Below, one piece after another: positions 1 through 8,358 of a DNA stretch of 64,000 bases; position 1 is the first letter of the stretch, and each line of letters begins with the position of its first letter. Source of the stretch: Arcticibacterium sp964021845. Lineage in GTDB: Bacteria > Bacteroidota > Bacteroidia > Cytophagales > Spirosomataceae. The DNA is taken from contig NZ_CAXHZC010000004.1 in the NCBI RefSeq assembly GCF_964021845.1, positions 434,001 to 498,000 on the forward strand. The letters are read 5' to 3'. Made by a program: the position numbers and the translations under genes. The notes beneath the pieces were generated by a model. It worked only from the letters and a program-made list of their open reading frames with translations. It did not search any database and was not told where the DNA came from.

Positions 1-258
1 AAGACTAAAACCAACCATGCCGGAGGTATTTTAGGAGGAATTAGCAGCGGAGAAGATATTTATTTCAACGTTGCATTTAAGCCTACTGCCACTATCATGA
101 AAGACCAAGATAGTGTAAATGCCGATGGTGAGTCTGTAACAGTATCTGGCAAGGGAAGACATGACCCCTGTGTGCTGCCAAGAGCTGTACCTATAGTAGA
201 AGCCATGGCAGCTTTAGTGCTTGTTGACTTTTATTTGAGAGCCAAGGCAGATAAATAA
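1..258 (+). CDS. aroC: chorismate synthase, C-terminal part (cut by window edge)
   Basis: The reading frame is open from base 1 and stops at TAA 256-258. It shows the conserved C-terminal blocks of chorismate synthase: NHAGGILGGIS, then GKGRHDPC, then PRAVPIVEAMAAL. The enzyme makes chorismate from 5-enolpyruvylshikimate-3-phosphate, the last common step to aromatic amino acids, using reduced FMN. The GRHDP segment belongs to the conserved active-site region of the family. Only about 85 C-terminal residues are present; the start lies outside the window. It converges on the lipoprotein gene at 262 with almost no spacer. The identification is secure because these motifs are very specific. Confidence 0.95.
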   Translation, partial: KTKTNHAGGILGGISSGEDIYFNVAFKPTATIMKDQDSVNADGESVTVSGKGRHDPCVLPRAVPIVEAMAALVLVDFYLRAKADK

Positions 259-261
259 AAA

Positions 262-1293
262 CTATAAACCATCTAAAAAATCGAGTAAGGCTTCGGGGGT
301 AGTTTCCACCAAGTTTAACTCGATTTTTTGGTTTTTTGCCACGGTTAAACCTTCTTTCCATTCAGCATACACGAGGTCATTACTTGATACAGCATAAGCT
401 ACATAGGTGTAGTTTTGGCCTATAGGTACTTCTAAAGAGACTCCATTTTTTACTGCTATAATTGAATTTATATCAGGAAAATACAAGTATAAAAGGATAG
501 CATTCAATGGTGCATTTTTAGCCTCAAAACTAATGGTAGTTAGAGGGCTTTCATCGTTAAGAAAACGGTCGCAGTTAATCCATCCTAAATCACCAGTAAA
601 GAATTCATAGTTATTGTCATTTACGGTTAGTGACACTCTCTCTGTATTAAAGCAATTACTATCAATACCTGGTTGCCTTTTGTCAGAATTACATTCATAG
701 GTTATCCATTGAGGTTCTTCTTCCCAGTTTAAGTTTCCCTCCACATCTTCTTCGCCAGTAAATAGCCTCATCTGATTGTCAGGTTTTTTTGTGGGAATTT
801 TTATTCTTAGGTAATGGTCATCCTTAAGAATTACTTCATCACCATCTTTTGTGATTCTTATAAAAATTTCACCACCAGTTTTCAGAAGCTTTCCATTAGA
901 AACGGTGGGCTTCCCATTCAAAATAATATCGCCAGGGCTAAAAAGTTCAATGAGTTCTATATTCACAGGAAAACTAACAGGAGAATTATCTTTCTTTTTG
1001 ACAAACTTTTCTACCTCTACATAAACCTGAGTGCCATTTACACTGACAAATGGCATGCTGTTATCTATATTGACAGGGATTTTTGCAGGTTGAGCTAAAA
1101 AGAGATTAGATGCCTCCGTATTATTTTTAAAATCAATTTCTTCTGGCTCTGGTTCAGGCTCACCTTCAGTTTCTGAGCCTGTTTCGGGAATTTCCACTTC
1201 TACAGCGGTTTCTTTCTCCAAAGGTTTTAGTCGGTCATCCGAGCAGCCCCAAATAAATATGAAAAAAAGGAAGAACGTGATTTTGTTTTTCAT
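262..1293 (-). CDS. hypothetical lipoprotein with acidic linker
   Basis: 343 residues with a lipoprotein signal: a hydrophobic stretch ending in the lipobox IWGC with Cys17, followed by SDD. Residues about 30-55 are a Glu/Pro/Thr-rich linker, typical of surface lipoproteins in this phylum. The rest is mostly beta-prone with no motif I recognise. There is a pair of cysteines near residues 200-213 (YECNSDK, DSNCFN) and another near 240 (INCDRF). The protein probably sits in the outer membrane or periplasm. The gene lies 19 bp after the small outer-membrane protein gene at 1313, so the two are probably co-transcribed. Function unknown. Confidence 0.75.
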   Translation of the reverse strand: MKNKITFFLFFIFIWGCSDDRLKPLEKETAVEVEIPETGSETEGEPEPEPEEIDFKNNTEASNLFLAQPAKIPVNIDNSMPFVSVNGTQVYVEVEKFVKKKDNSPVSFPVNIELIELFSPGDIILNGKPTVSNGKLLKTGGEIFIRITKDGDEVILKDDHYLRIKIPTKKPDNQMRLFTGEEDVEGNLNWEEEPQWITYECNSDKRQPGIDSNCFNTERVSLTVNDNNYEFFTGDLGWINCDRFLNDESPLTTISFEAKNAPLNAILLYLYFPDINSIIAVKNGVSLEVPIGQNYTYVAYAVSSNDLVYAEWKEGLTVAKNQKIELNLVETTPEALLDFLDGL

Positions 1294-1312
1294 CGGATTG
1301 ATAATGAGTATT

Positions 1313-1837
1313 TTAAATGAATTTAGGGCATTTTAGTTGTTTGTTTTTACGTCTTTTATTAGGTGTAAGCCTAATGCCTAATTCGGAGAAGGCTTCATTC
1401 CAAATAGGGTTATATTTCAATTCAGTAAAAATAATAAACTTGTTTAATGGGATTTGGATTCCGGCACCTAGCTCGGGTAAGGCATTGACCTCCTTTGCTT
1501 TAGGGTTTACAGTAGGGGCGTAATTTAGCCAATAGTTCACCTCACCACCTGCCAAAGCATAAATGCCGAGGGAGTTGTTTTCATAAATGGAGTAATGCAA
1601 CATTAGCCCAGCATACGCCTCATGAATGGTGTTAAAGGCAGGCTGATATCTTACCTGTGGAACAATGGAAAGCTTTTCAGTTAGTGCTACGTAATAGCGT
1701 AAACCCACACCAGCATTCTTAACACCGTAATTATAATTGACCGTGAGTCCAAGGTTTTTTATTACCTGAGAGTGTGCTGTGCCATGCCAGCAAAGTAGCA
1801 TTAAAAGTAGTGTCAATACTTTTAGTAGTTTTTTCAT
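1313..1837 (-). CDS. small outer-membrane beta-barrel-like protein
   Basis: 174 residues. An N-terminal signal peptide ends near residue 24 (TAHSQ). The mature part alternates polar and hydrophobic residues with many Tyr and Gly (GVGLRYYVALTEKLSIVPQVR, LGIYALAGGEVNYWL), the look of a small outer-membrane barrel of the porin/PorT-like type. The C-terminus is a basic tail (KRRKNKQ) rather than the usual terminal aromatic residue, so the barrel may not follow the standard BAM signal. The gene lies 12 bp downstream of the phosphoribosyltransferase gene on the same strand. Exact function unknown. Confidence 0.65.
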   Translation of the reverse strand: MKKLLKVLTLLLMLLCWHGTAHSQVIKNLGLTVNYNYGVKNAGVGLRYYVALTEKLSIVPQVRYQPAFNTIHEAYAGLMLHYSIYENNSLGIYALAGGEVNYWLNYAPTVNPKAKEVNALPELGAGIQIPLNKFIIFTELKYNPIWNEAFSELGIRLTPNKRRKNKQLKCPKFI

Positions 1838-1849
1838 GGATACTTTTTA

Positions 1850-2365
1850 TCAATACAGATAAACCCCGTACTCTTTCTTGTTATCTAAAATAACCTTTAC
1901 GTGGTCATTTAGTGTGGTAGCCAAATTATAACCGACATAGTCAGCTCTAACAGGAAAGTTTAAATAGTCTCGATCCACCAGTACTGCTACCTGAAGTCTT
2001 TTTAGAGGGATAGACATAAAAGGCCTAAAAGTGTAAGCTAAAGTCCTTCCAGTGTTTAAGACATCATCTACTAATATCACGGTTTTCTTTTTGAACGTAT
2101 CTATTTCACATTCAATTTGAATATCTGGTTGGCTCTCAGCCTGCTTGTCTAATATGATTTTTGCAAGAAATATCTCTTTATCTGATATCTCTTTTAAGTT
2201 ATTAACAATAGCCTCGGCTAAATGGTAACCTTGGCCATTAACCCCTGCTATAACCAGTTTTTTTTCTTTAAAATTGTCTTCAAATATTTGAAAGGCCATC
2301 CTCCTGATCTTCTGCTTAGTCTGTTCAGTGTTTAGTAGTAATTGTACTTCTTTTATATCTAACAT
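1850..2365 (-). CDS. PyrR-like phosphoribosyltransferase
   Basis: The PRPP-binding loop of type I phosphoribosyltransferases is clear: VILVDDVLNTGRTL, a run of hydrophobic residues then two Asp and a TGRT segment. The length, about 171 residues, fits the PyrR/Hpt class, and the VDRD segment near residue 135 fits PyrR-type proteins. PyrR binds uridine nucleotides and may have weak uracil phosphoribosyltransferase activity; whether this copy regulates or catalyses cannot be seen. I chose the ATG at 2363-2365 (MLDIKEVQLLL). The frame extends upstream to a GTG at 2395, but those 10 residues do not look like family sequence. No pyr gene lies next to it. Confidence 0.8.
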   Translation of the reverse strand: MLDIKEVQLLLNTEQTKQKIRRMAFQIFEDNFKEKKLVIAGVNGQGYHLAEAIVNNLKEISDKEIFLAKIILDKQAESQPDIQIECEIDTFKKKTVILVDDVLNTGRTLAYTFRPFMSIPLKRLQVAVLVDRDYLNFPVRADYVGYNLATTLNDHVKVILDNKKEYGVYLY

Positions 2366-2456
2366 ATTCTTTACGTATATCGGTGTTTCTGGCACAGTTT
2401 ATGCAAATTTAATCAATATATAAATTGTCAGGAGTATCAATCTTCACATAAAAAAC

Positions 2457-2885
2457 ATGAAATACATTTACGGTCTACTGCTTTGTCTGTTTTTGACGAA
2501 TTCAGTTGCGTTTATCAATCACAACGATAAAGAGCAAGCCTCTTTAAATGAAATTGCGGGTTTAATAGAAAGCTCCTTTAGCCGTGGAAATGCAGATTTA
2601 CTTGGAGACCTATTGGCCGATGAGTTAGAGTTAGTTATAGACTCTGAAAAAATTGAGTTTGCTAAAATCTCAAAAGAGCGAGCTAGTTATATTTTGTCAT
2701 CTTTCTTTAAAACTAATCCTCCTGTTGAGTTTAGCTACGTTTACCAAGGAACTACCTCTAAAACTTTACGTTATTCGGTGGCAAACTATAAGAGTAAAAA
2801 TAAGGAGTTTAAAATCTATATGCTTATTAAGGAAGATGCAGGGCATCATTATGGTATAAAAACCTTACAAATGAGAGAAGATTAA
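2457..2885 (+). CDS. DUF4783 family secreted protein
   Basis: 142 residues with a signal peptide of about 19 residues. The rest matches my memory of DUF4783, a small Bacteroidetes-only family with an NTF2-like (alpha plus beta cone) fold: a helix with SFSRGNADLLGDLLADELEL, then a beta sheet with YKSKNKEFKIYMLIK. Family function is not known; members are periplasmic. The gene is divergent from the PyrR-like gene and convergent with the gene at 2882. The two stop codons overlap: TAA at 2883-2885 on this strand and TTA at 2882-2884 read on the other. Confidence 0.75.
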   Translation: MKYIYGLLLCLFLTNSVAFINHNDKEQASLNEIAGLIESSFSRGNADLLGDLLADELELVIDSEKIEFAKISKERASYILSSFFKTNPPVEFSYVYQGTTSKTLRYSVANYKSKNKEFKIYMLIKEDAGHHYGIKTLQMRED

Positions 2886-3445
2886 AGGCTGGTAAAATCA
2901 CCACCTTCTGTATTTTCAACTCTGACTAAATTCTTAATATTTAATATTCTGTATTCTTCACCCAGTACCGCTGTGCCCACTAAGTCCAGTATGTGCTGTT
3001 CTGTTTCTTTGTCTAGTTCTACCAAATTAGGAGCGTATGCATAGAAAGTGTCGCCCTCTGTTTTAAATTCCCATGTGTTGGTGCTTATCAAATGTGCATC
3101 TAAGTTCTCGTCGTATATCTTAAAGGGTTCAATATACTTTACCTTGGCTTTGGCATAAGCAAACTCCCAAAACTCCATTTTAGGAGCATTTGCAATTATC
3201 TTTTTAGAAAGCTGAAGCAGTTCAAATTCTCTATTTGGTGAAATGACCAATTGGTAACTTTTTGAAAAACCATCATTAATCTCCCAAGTAAAATGCCCAA
3301 AGGATAAGATTTTTTCGTCAAAGTAATTACTTAGCTCTTTCTTTTTAGCATCACTACCTTCTTCTAATACTCTTCTTATCAGCTGGTCGTTTTTAACTAA
3401 CCAAGCCCAGAATTTCTTTATTTCTTGCCTATTGTCTGATTTCAT
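2882..3445 (-). CDS. hypothetical cytoplasmic protein
   Basis: 187 residues, no signal peptide or membrane segment. The N-terminal half is helical and charged (EIKKFWAWLVKNDQLIRRVL), followed by FGHFTWEINDGFSKSYQLVISP and a C-terminal part rich in acidic residues. The pattern resembles conserved hypothetical proteins of Bacteroidetes, but I cannot name a family. It starts 3 bases after the mutS2 stop codon on the same strand, so it is probably translated from the mutS2 message. It could be an accessory cytoplasmic factor; nothing in the sequence shows what it does. Confidence 0.65.
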   Translation of the reverse strand: MKSDNRQEIKKFWAWLVKNDQLIRRVLEEGSDAKKKELSNYFDEKILSFGHFTWEINDGFSKSYQLVISPNREFELLQLSKKIIANAPKMEFWEFAYAKAKVKYIEPFKIYDENLDAHLISTNTWEFKTEGDTFYAYAPNLVELDKETEQHILDLVGTAVLGEEYRILNIKNLVRVENTEGGDFTSL

Positions 3446-3447
3446 AA

Positions 3448-5853
3448 TTAAACTAAACTCACTAATGAAACCCCGTGTCCACCTCTATCAGCATGTTCGT
3501 CTTTAAAGCCCTTTACCTGCTTATATTCTTTTAGGTGATTTCTGACTAGGTTTCTCAAAACTCCATCTCCTTTGCCATGAACTATTCGGAGTTCATTATA
3601 ACCTAACATAATGGCGTCGTCCATGAGGTTATCTAACTCTAGCATGGCTTCTTCCATTCTTTTTCCTCTAATATCGAGGTTGAAGCTAAAGTTGGCCATT
3701 TTCTCAGTCATGTCTACTCCGGTGACTTTGGCTCTAGGCTTTTCTTTAGTAGCAGTTTTGAATGTTTTCTTACTAACTTTTTCAAGTCTATTGCCTTTAA
3801 TATTAGTTTTCAGTTGGCCTATAGCCACTTCGAAATCTTTACCTCTAATGGCTATAACCTCCCCTATAGTTTCTTGGCCTTTTACTTTTACAAAAGAGCC
3901 TATCTCTATTTTTCCTTGCTCAGTGTGCCAAACGTCTTTAGGCTCTTCGGCCACTTCTTCTTCTAGTACTTCTTCCTTTAATACCTCAAGCTTTTTACGA
4001 ATAACCTTTGTTTTTTCTTTGTCCGCTTTGTTTTCCTTTATATCTCTAATAGCCGTTTCTATGGCTTTATTGCTGTCTTTTAAAAGCTTTTTGGCTTCGG
4101 TTTTAGCATCGTTTATTATTCTTTTTTGCTCGCCATCTAAGAAGTCTTTAAGGCCAGTGTACTGCTCCATTTTTTGCTTTAGCAGAGCGTTTTGTTCTAT
4201 GAACTCTTGATTTTTTTCAGCAAATACCTTCTTTTCTATTTCTAGTTCTTTCAGCATTTTCTCAAAATCAACCTGCTGCGTTCCTAGTTTCTTTTTTGCT
4301 CTTTTGGTGATGTACGGCGGTAGGCCAATTTTACTTGCCACCTCCAGTGCAAATGAACTCCCTGGCTTACCCATCTCTAAAATATACATGGGTTCCAGCT
4401 GTTCGCCATCAAACTTCATAGCTCCGTTTTGTAATCCACGGTTTTTATCAGCAAAGATTTTAAGGTTGGTATAATGTGTATTGATTACCCCTTTGGCTTT
4501 AGATTTGACAAAATCCTCTAAAAGAGATTCAGCTATGGCACCACCTAAATTTGGCTCTGTTCCAGTTCCAAATTCATCAATTAGAAAGAGCGTGTTTTTA
4601 TTTGCATGGCTCAAAAAGAAATTCATGTTAGTCAAATGAGAACTATACGTACTCAAATCGTTTTCTATGCTTTGTTCATCACCAATGTCAATAAACAAGT
4701 TTCTGAAAATTCCTATTTTTGAATCAGGGGAAACTGGTACCAAAAAACCGCACTGAGCCATGTACTGAATAAGGCCAATAGTCTTCAGCATCACAGACTT
4801 ACCTCCGGCATTTGGTCCAGAAACTATCAATATTCTATTATCATCGTTAAGTTCTACGGTTAATGGAATAGTAGCCTTGCCTAATTTTTCATGAGCAAGG
4901 TACAGAATAGGATGCTTCGCAAAAGTCCACTCCATGAGCCTTTCATTGACCAGTAATGGGGCTGTGGCATCTAAGTCAACCGCAAGCTTTGCTTTAGCTC
5001 TAATAAAATCTGTTAAACCTAATAAGAAGTAGGCTCGCTTCAACTCTAAAATATGTGGACGAATATCTGCTGTTAAATCTCTAAGGATTTTAATGATTTC
5101 TCTTCGCTCTTTAATCTCTAAATCACGAATTTCATTATTGGCTTCTAAGACTTCAGAAGGCTCTACAAAAGCCATTTTCCCTGTAGCAGACTCGTCATGA
5201 ACAAAGCCCTTCATCTTTCTTTTATGCTCCGCTAGTAATGGAATCACCAAACGGCCATTTCGCACGGTTAATGACATGTCCTCTCCAATCCAGCCAGAGT
5301 TTTTGGCCATTTTGTAGATGCGTTCTAACGTTCTTCTAACTGAACTTTGCTCTGAAAGTATTCTTTTTCTTATTTGAAATAGCTCTTTTGATGCGTTATC
5401 ACGCACTATCCCACGTTCGTCAATAATCCCATCAATATTAGAAACGATTTCTTCTAAGTCTAAATCTTCTGCAATGGCCTGTTTCACCATGTCAACCAAA
5501 AGAGGAAATTGAAGCTCTTTTCCTTCAAAAAACTGCTGAATCTGAAGAATGGTGGTCAAAGATAGTTTTAGGTCAAAGAATAATTCTTCAGAGAGATAAG
5601 CACCGGGCGTTTGTGCATTTTGGAGGGAATCTGTAACATCAATATAGTTTTGTTCAGGAAACGCAGAATGCAGCTGCATGATAAGTTTGAACTCGGCAGT
5701 TTGCCCTACCAATTTTTTGACGAGCGTATAGTTATCTGAAAATCTAATTTTGTCTATAAAAGACCTGCCTAAGTCACTCACGCATCTCTCTGAGGTAAGT
5801 TCTTTGATGGTGTCAAAACCGAGTTTTTGTTCTAAATTTTTCGGGTAAAGCAT
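3448..5853 (-). CDS. mutS2: endonuclease MutS2 with Smr domain
   Basis: 801 residues, usual length for MutS2. The ATPase has Walker A GPNAGGKS at residues 346-353, Walker B LFLIDEFGTGTEP near 425, and the MutS signature STYSSHL before it. A coiled-coil region follows at about 520-640. The last 75 residues form an Smr nuclease domain (LDIRGKRMEEA, VHGKGDGVL). MutS2 lacks the mismatch-recognition domain of MutS; in studied bacteria it suppresses recombination or rescues collided ribosomes. The start ATG at 5851-5853 gives the expected N-terminus. It heads a two-gene unit with the hypothetical gene at 2882. Confidence 0.95.
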   Translation of the reverse strand: MLYPKNLEQKLGFDTIKELTSERCVSDLGRSFIDKIRFSDNYTLVKKLVGQTAEFKLIMQLHSAFPEQNYIDVTDSLQNAQTPGAYLSEELFFDLKLSLTTILQIQQFFEGKELQFPLLVDMVKQAIAEDLDLEEIVSNIDGIIDERGIVRDNASKELFQIRKRILSEQSSVRRTLERIYKMAKNSGWIGEDMSLTVRNGRLVIPLLAEHKRKMKGFVHDESATGKMAFVEPSEVLEANNEIRDLEIKERREIIKILRDLTADIRPHILELKRAYFLLGLTDFIRAKAKLAVDLDATAPLLVNERLMEWTFAKHPILYLAHEKLGKATIPLTVELNDDNRILIVSGPNAGGKSVMLKTIGLIQYMAQCGFLVPVSPDSKIGIFRNLFIDIGDEQSIENDLSTYSSHLTNMNFFLSHANKNTLFLIDEFGTGTEPNLGGAIAESLLEDFVKSKAKGVINTHYTNLKIFADKNRGLQNGAMKFDGEQLEPMYILEMGKPGSSFALEVASKIGLPPYITKRAKKKLGTQQVDFEKMLKELEIEKKVFAEKNQEFIEQNALLKQKMEQYTGLKDFLDGEQKRIINDAKTEAKKLLKDSNKAIETAIRDIKENKADKEKTKVIRKKLEVLKEEVLEEEVAEEPKDVWHTEQGKIEIGSFVKVKGQETIGEVIAIRGKDFEVAIGQLKTNIKGNRLEKVSKKTFKTATKEKPRAKVTGVDMTEKMANFSFNLDIRGKRMEEAMLELDNLMDDAIMLGYNELRIVHGKGDGVLRNLVRNHLKEYKQVKGFKDEHADRGGHGVSLVSLV

Positions 5854-5933
5854 GCACTAATATTGGTTCTGCTGCAAAATTAGCTAAAAGGACTGGGAAA
5901 GCTTAGTCTAAGGCTATTTGACTGGTACTTAAT

Positions 5934-5979
5934 AATGGTTCTTTTATGAACAAACCATTTAAAACTATTTTGAACCATT
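5934..5979. promoter_or_regulatory. triple AATGGTT/AACCATT motif upstream of the oxidoreductase gene
   Basis: The gap between the divergent mutS2 and oxidoreductase genes holds AATGGTTC at 5934-5941, AACCATT at 5953-5959 and GAACCATT at 5972-5979. The first and third are perfect inverted copies; the second is a shorter inverted copy in between. Such an arrangement fits a binding site for a dimeric repressor, about 50-90 bases before the start codon at 6028. No regulator gene is adjacent, so this is only a candidate. Confidence 0.35.
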
Positions 5980-6027
5980 GATAAATTATTGGATTAAGCT
6001 TCCCGTTTGGAGATGTAATTTTAAAAT

Positions 6028-6990
6028 ATGAAAGCAATAAAATGGTTAAAATACGGTGAACCTGAACATCTTAAGTTAGAAGAAATTACTAAGCCGATTC
6101 CAAAAGAAAATGAGGTTTTAATTAAAGTGAAAGCGGCATCTGTTAATAGAACCGACTGTGCTATTTTCTATGGAAAGCCCTTCTTTATGCGTTTTATGAC
6201 AGGGCTTTTTAAACCAAAAAATATGATTCTAGGAACAGAGTTTTCTGGAATTATAGAGGGGGTAGGGAATGGTATCAATGATTTTAAAGTAGGAGATGCG
6301 GTTTTTGGACTAAACTCTAATGGTTTAAAGTCCCATGCGGAATATCTAGTACTTTCAGAAAAGGAAGCTTTTACTAAAAAACCAAGTCAGCTAACTTTTG
6401 AAGAAGCTGCAGCATGCACAGAAGGAGCTCATTATGGACTCAATTTTCTTAATAAAATAGAATTAAAGCCCGGAGATAAAGTACTCGTAAACGGAGCTAC
6501 TGGCGGGATAGGTTCTGCCACTTTACAATTAGCTAAATATTTTGGTGCGGAGGTAACCGCTGTAGGGAATACAAAGAATTTGGAATTGCTTAAATCTTTG
6601 GGAGCCGATAATGTAATAAACTACGAAACAGAAGACTTTACGAAACTAGATACAGCATTTGATTTTATTTTTGATGCCGTAGGCAAAAGCACATTTTTTA
6701 AATGTAAGCCACTTTTAAAACCAAAGGGTGTCTACATCTCATCCGAATTAGGACCTTGGTCGCAGAATATTTTCTTACCAATAATTGGCAAATTTAGCTC
6801 CGGGAAAAAAGTGAAGTTTCCTTTACCATTAAATATAAAGGAAAGTGTGATGTTGGTGAAAAAACTAATGGAGTCAGGCCAAATGAAACCAGTAATTGAT
6901 AGGGTATATCCTATAGAGAAAGTCGGCGAAGCTTTTACTTACGTTTTCGCGGGACAAAAGACAGGGAATGTGGCTATTAAGATAGGTTAA
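6028..6990 (+). CDS. NAD(P)-dependent oxidoreductase, medium-chain (quinone oxidoreductase-like)
   Basis: 320 residues of the medium-chain dehydrogenase/reductase superfamily. The N-terminal GroES-like domain has KVKAASVNRTDCAIF and the Rossmann part has VNGATGGIGSATLQLAK at about 150-170, the signature of the zinc-independent quinone reductase branch. The structural-zinc cysteines of true alcohol dehydrogenases are absent. It probably reduces quinones or alpha,beta-unsaturated carbonyls with NADPH in the cytoplasm; substrate unknown. Divergent from mutS2 and convergent with the CoA-binding gene, only 3 bases from its stop. Confidence 0.85.
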   Translation: MKAIKWLKYGEPEHLKLEEITKPIPKENEVLIKVKAASVNRTDCAIFYGKPFFMRFMTGLFKPKNMILGTEFSGIIEGVGNGINDFKVGDAVFGLNSNGLKSHAEYLVLSEKEAFTKKPSQLTFEEAAACTEGAHYGLNFLNKIELKPGDKVLVNGATGGIGSATLQLAKYFGAEVTAVGNTKNLELLKSLGADNVINYETEDFTKLDTAFDFIFDAVGKSTFFKCKPLLKPKGVYISSELGPWSQNIFLPIIGKFSSGKKVKFPLPLNIKESVMLVKKLMESGQMKPVIDRVYPIEKVGEAFTYVFAGQKTGNVAIKIG

Positions 6991-6993
6991 GTT

Positions 6994-7359
6994 TTAAAAC
7001 TGCCCGGTACCCAACATCACAAGGGTACATGCCTCCAAGGTTTCCACACCTTGCTCTTGTAAACGTTTCATTAAAGAAGGATTCTCTGCTCCAGGGTTAA
7101 AGATTACACGTTTAGGCTTTAAATTCAAAAGGAAGTCTTCGTATTGAAGCTGATTCCGCTCCCCTAAATACATGGTGACAGTATGAATGTGTTCTATTCC
7201 ATTTGTACTGTTTTGTATAGTTGCACCAGCTACTTCACCCTTTTTTATGCCTAATAAAGTTATAGGGTGTTTATGTTTGGCTAATCTGTTGGCAGCCAAA
7301 TAAGAATACCGTGTTGGATTGGTGCTAGCACCTAAAATAAGTGTTTTCTTTTTAGTCAT
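6994..7359 (-). CDS. CoA-binding domain protein
   Basis: 121 residues forming a single Rossmann-like CoA-binding domain: TLILGASTNPTRYSYLAANRL at the N-terminus, then PKRVIFNPGAENP and a C-terminal EACTLVMLGTGQF. It resembles the YccU group but is shorter than the usual 135-140 residues. The group binds CoA or acyl-CoA in crystal structures; its cellular role is not settled. The gene is a single-gene unit, convergent with the oxidoreductase and divergent from the hydroxyproline genes. Confidence 0.8.
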   Translation of the reverse strand: MTKKKTLILGASTNPTRYSYLAANRLAKHKHPITLLGIKKGEVAGATIQNSTNGIEHIHTVTMYLGERNQLQYEDFLLNLKPKRVIFNPGAENPSLMKRLQEQGVETLEACTLVMLGTGQF

Positions 7360-7450
7360 GGTCTAAATTATCAGTATTGAAAGGACAATTAATTCTAATA
7401 AATAGTTCTAATTTGAAGCCTCAAACATTCATTTAGAAAACCCAAATATT

Positions 7451-8356
7451 ATGAAGCCAGATTGGAACGGTGTATACCCAGCAGTAACTACTAATTTTAA
7501 TAAAGACCAAAGTTTGGATTTAGGTCTTTTCAAAACCAATATTGAAAAACAAATAGAAGCGGGTGTTCATGGCATTATTATTTGCGGTTCGCTCGGTGAG
7601 AATGGTACACTGACCACCGCAGAAAAAATGACCTTGGTTGAGGCTTCTAAGGAGGCAATTGATGGCAAAATGCCATTGATAATGTGTGTTGCAGAATGCA
7701 TCACATCGGAGTCGGTAGCTTTTGCACAAGATTGTGAAAAGTCTGGTGTAGAGGGTTTTATGCTCTTACCTTCTATGCGTTACAAAGCAGACGATAGAGA
7801 AACGCTTCATTATCTTCATACAGTAGCAGATGCCACAGATTTGCCAGTAATGGCTTATAATAACCCTATAGCCTACGGGAATTTCATAAGCATTGATATG
7901 TTTAAAGATTTGGCTCAAAACGCACATTTTGAAGCCATGAAAGAGAGTACGGGAGATATTCGTTATTTGACAGAAATTATCAATGAATTAGGCGACAGGT
8001 ATAAAATACTTTCTGGGGTTGATAATTTAGCCATGGAAAGCTTAATTATGGGAGCAGATGGTTGGGTAGCTGGTCTGGTAGATGCTTTCCCAAGAGAGAC
8101 GGTAGTAATTTATGAATTAGTAAAACAAGGAAGAATAGAGGAAGCAAGAGAAATTTATAGATGGTTTTTCCCTCTGTTGGCCTTAGATATTGGAAACAAG
8201 TTTGTACAGAAAATTAAACTTGCTGAAGCTGCTGTAAACATGGGTACGGAATGGGTGAGAGAGCCTAGACTTCCATTGGTAGGAGAGGAAAGAGCAGAAG
8301 TAATGGCGATTATTGAAAAATCATTGGCAACAAGACCTGTTTTACCTGAACTTTAA
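7451..8356 (+). CDS. DapA-family lyase, probable 1-pyrroline-4-hydroxy-2-carboxylate deaminase
   Basis: 301 residues of the dihydrodipicolinate synthase / N-acetylneuraminate lyase superfamily. The carboxylate-binding motif GSLGEN is at about 46-51, the catalytic Tyr is Tyr136 (MAYNNP) and the Schiff-base Lys is Lys164 (AMKESTGD). The next gene encodes a 4-hydroxyproline epimerase and a DadA-like oxidase follows. This is the set used to turn hydroxyproline into alpha-ketoglutarate semialdehyde, in which the DapA-like member removes water and ammonia. The specific function is inferred from neighbours; by sequence alone it could be another aldolase of the family. Stop and next start are 2 bases apart. 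Confidence 0.85.
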   Translation: MKPDWNGVYPAVTTNFNKDQSLDLGLFKTNIEKQIEAGVHGIIICGSLGENGTLTTAEKMTLVEASKEAIDGKMPLIMCVAECITSESVAFAQDCEKSGVEGFMLLPSMRYKADDRETLHYLHTVADATDLPVMAYNNPIAYGNFISIDMFKDLAQNAHFEAMKESTGDIRYLTEIINELGDRYKILSGVDNLAMESLIMGADGWVAGLVDAFPRETVVIYELVKQGRIEEAREIYRWFFPLLALDIGNKFVQKIKLAEAAVNMGTEWVREPRLPLVGEERAEVMAIIEKSLATRPVLPEL

Positions 8357-8358
8357 GA

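Noticed and set aside
3611..4210. 199-codon frame on the plus strand inside mutS2
   Set aside because: It is antisense to the coiled-coil region of mutS2; the Ser/Leu/Phe-rich translation is a by-product of Lys/Glu-rich coding.
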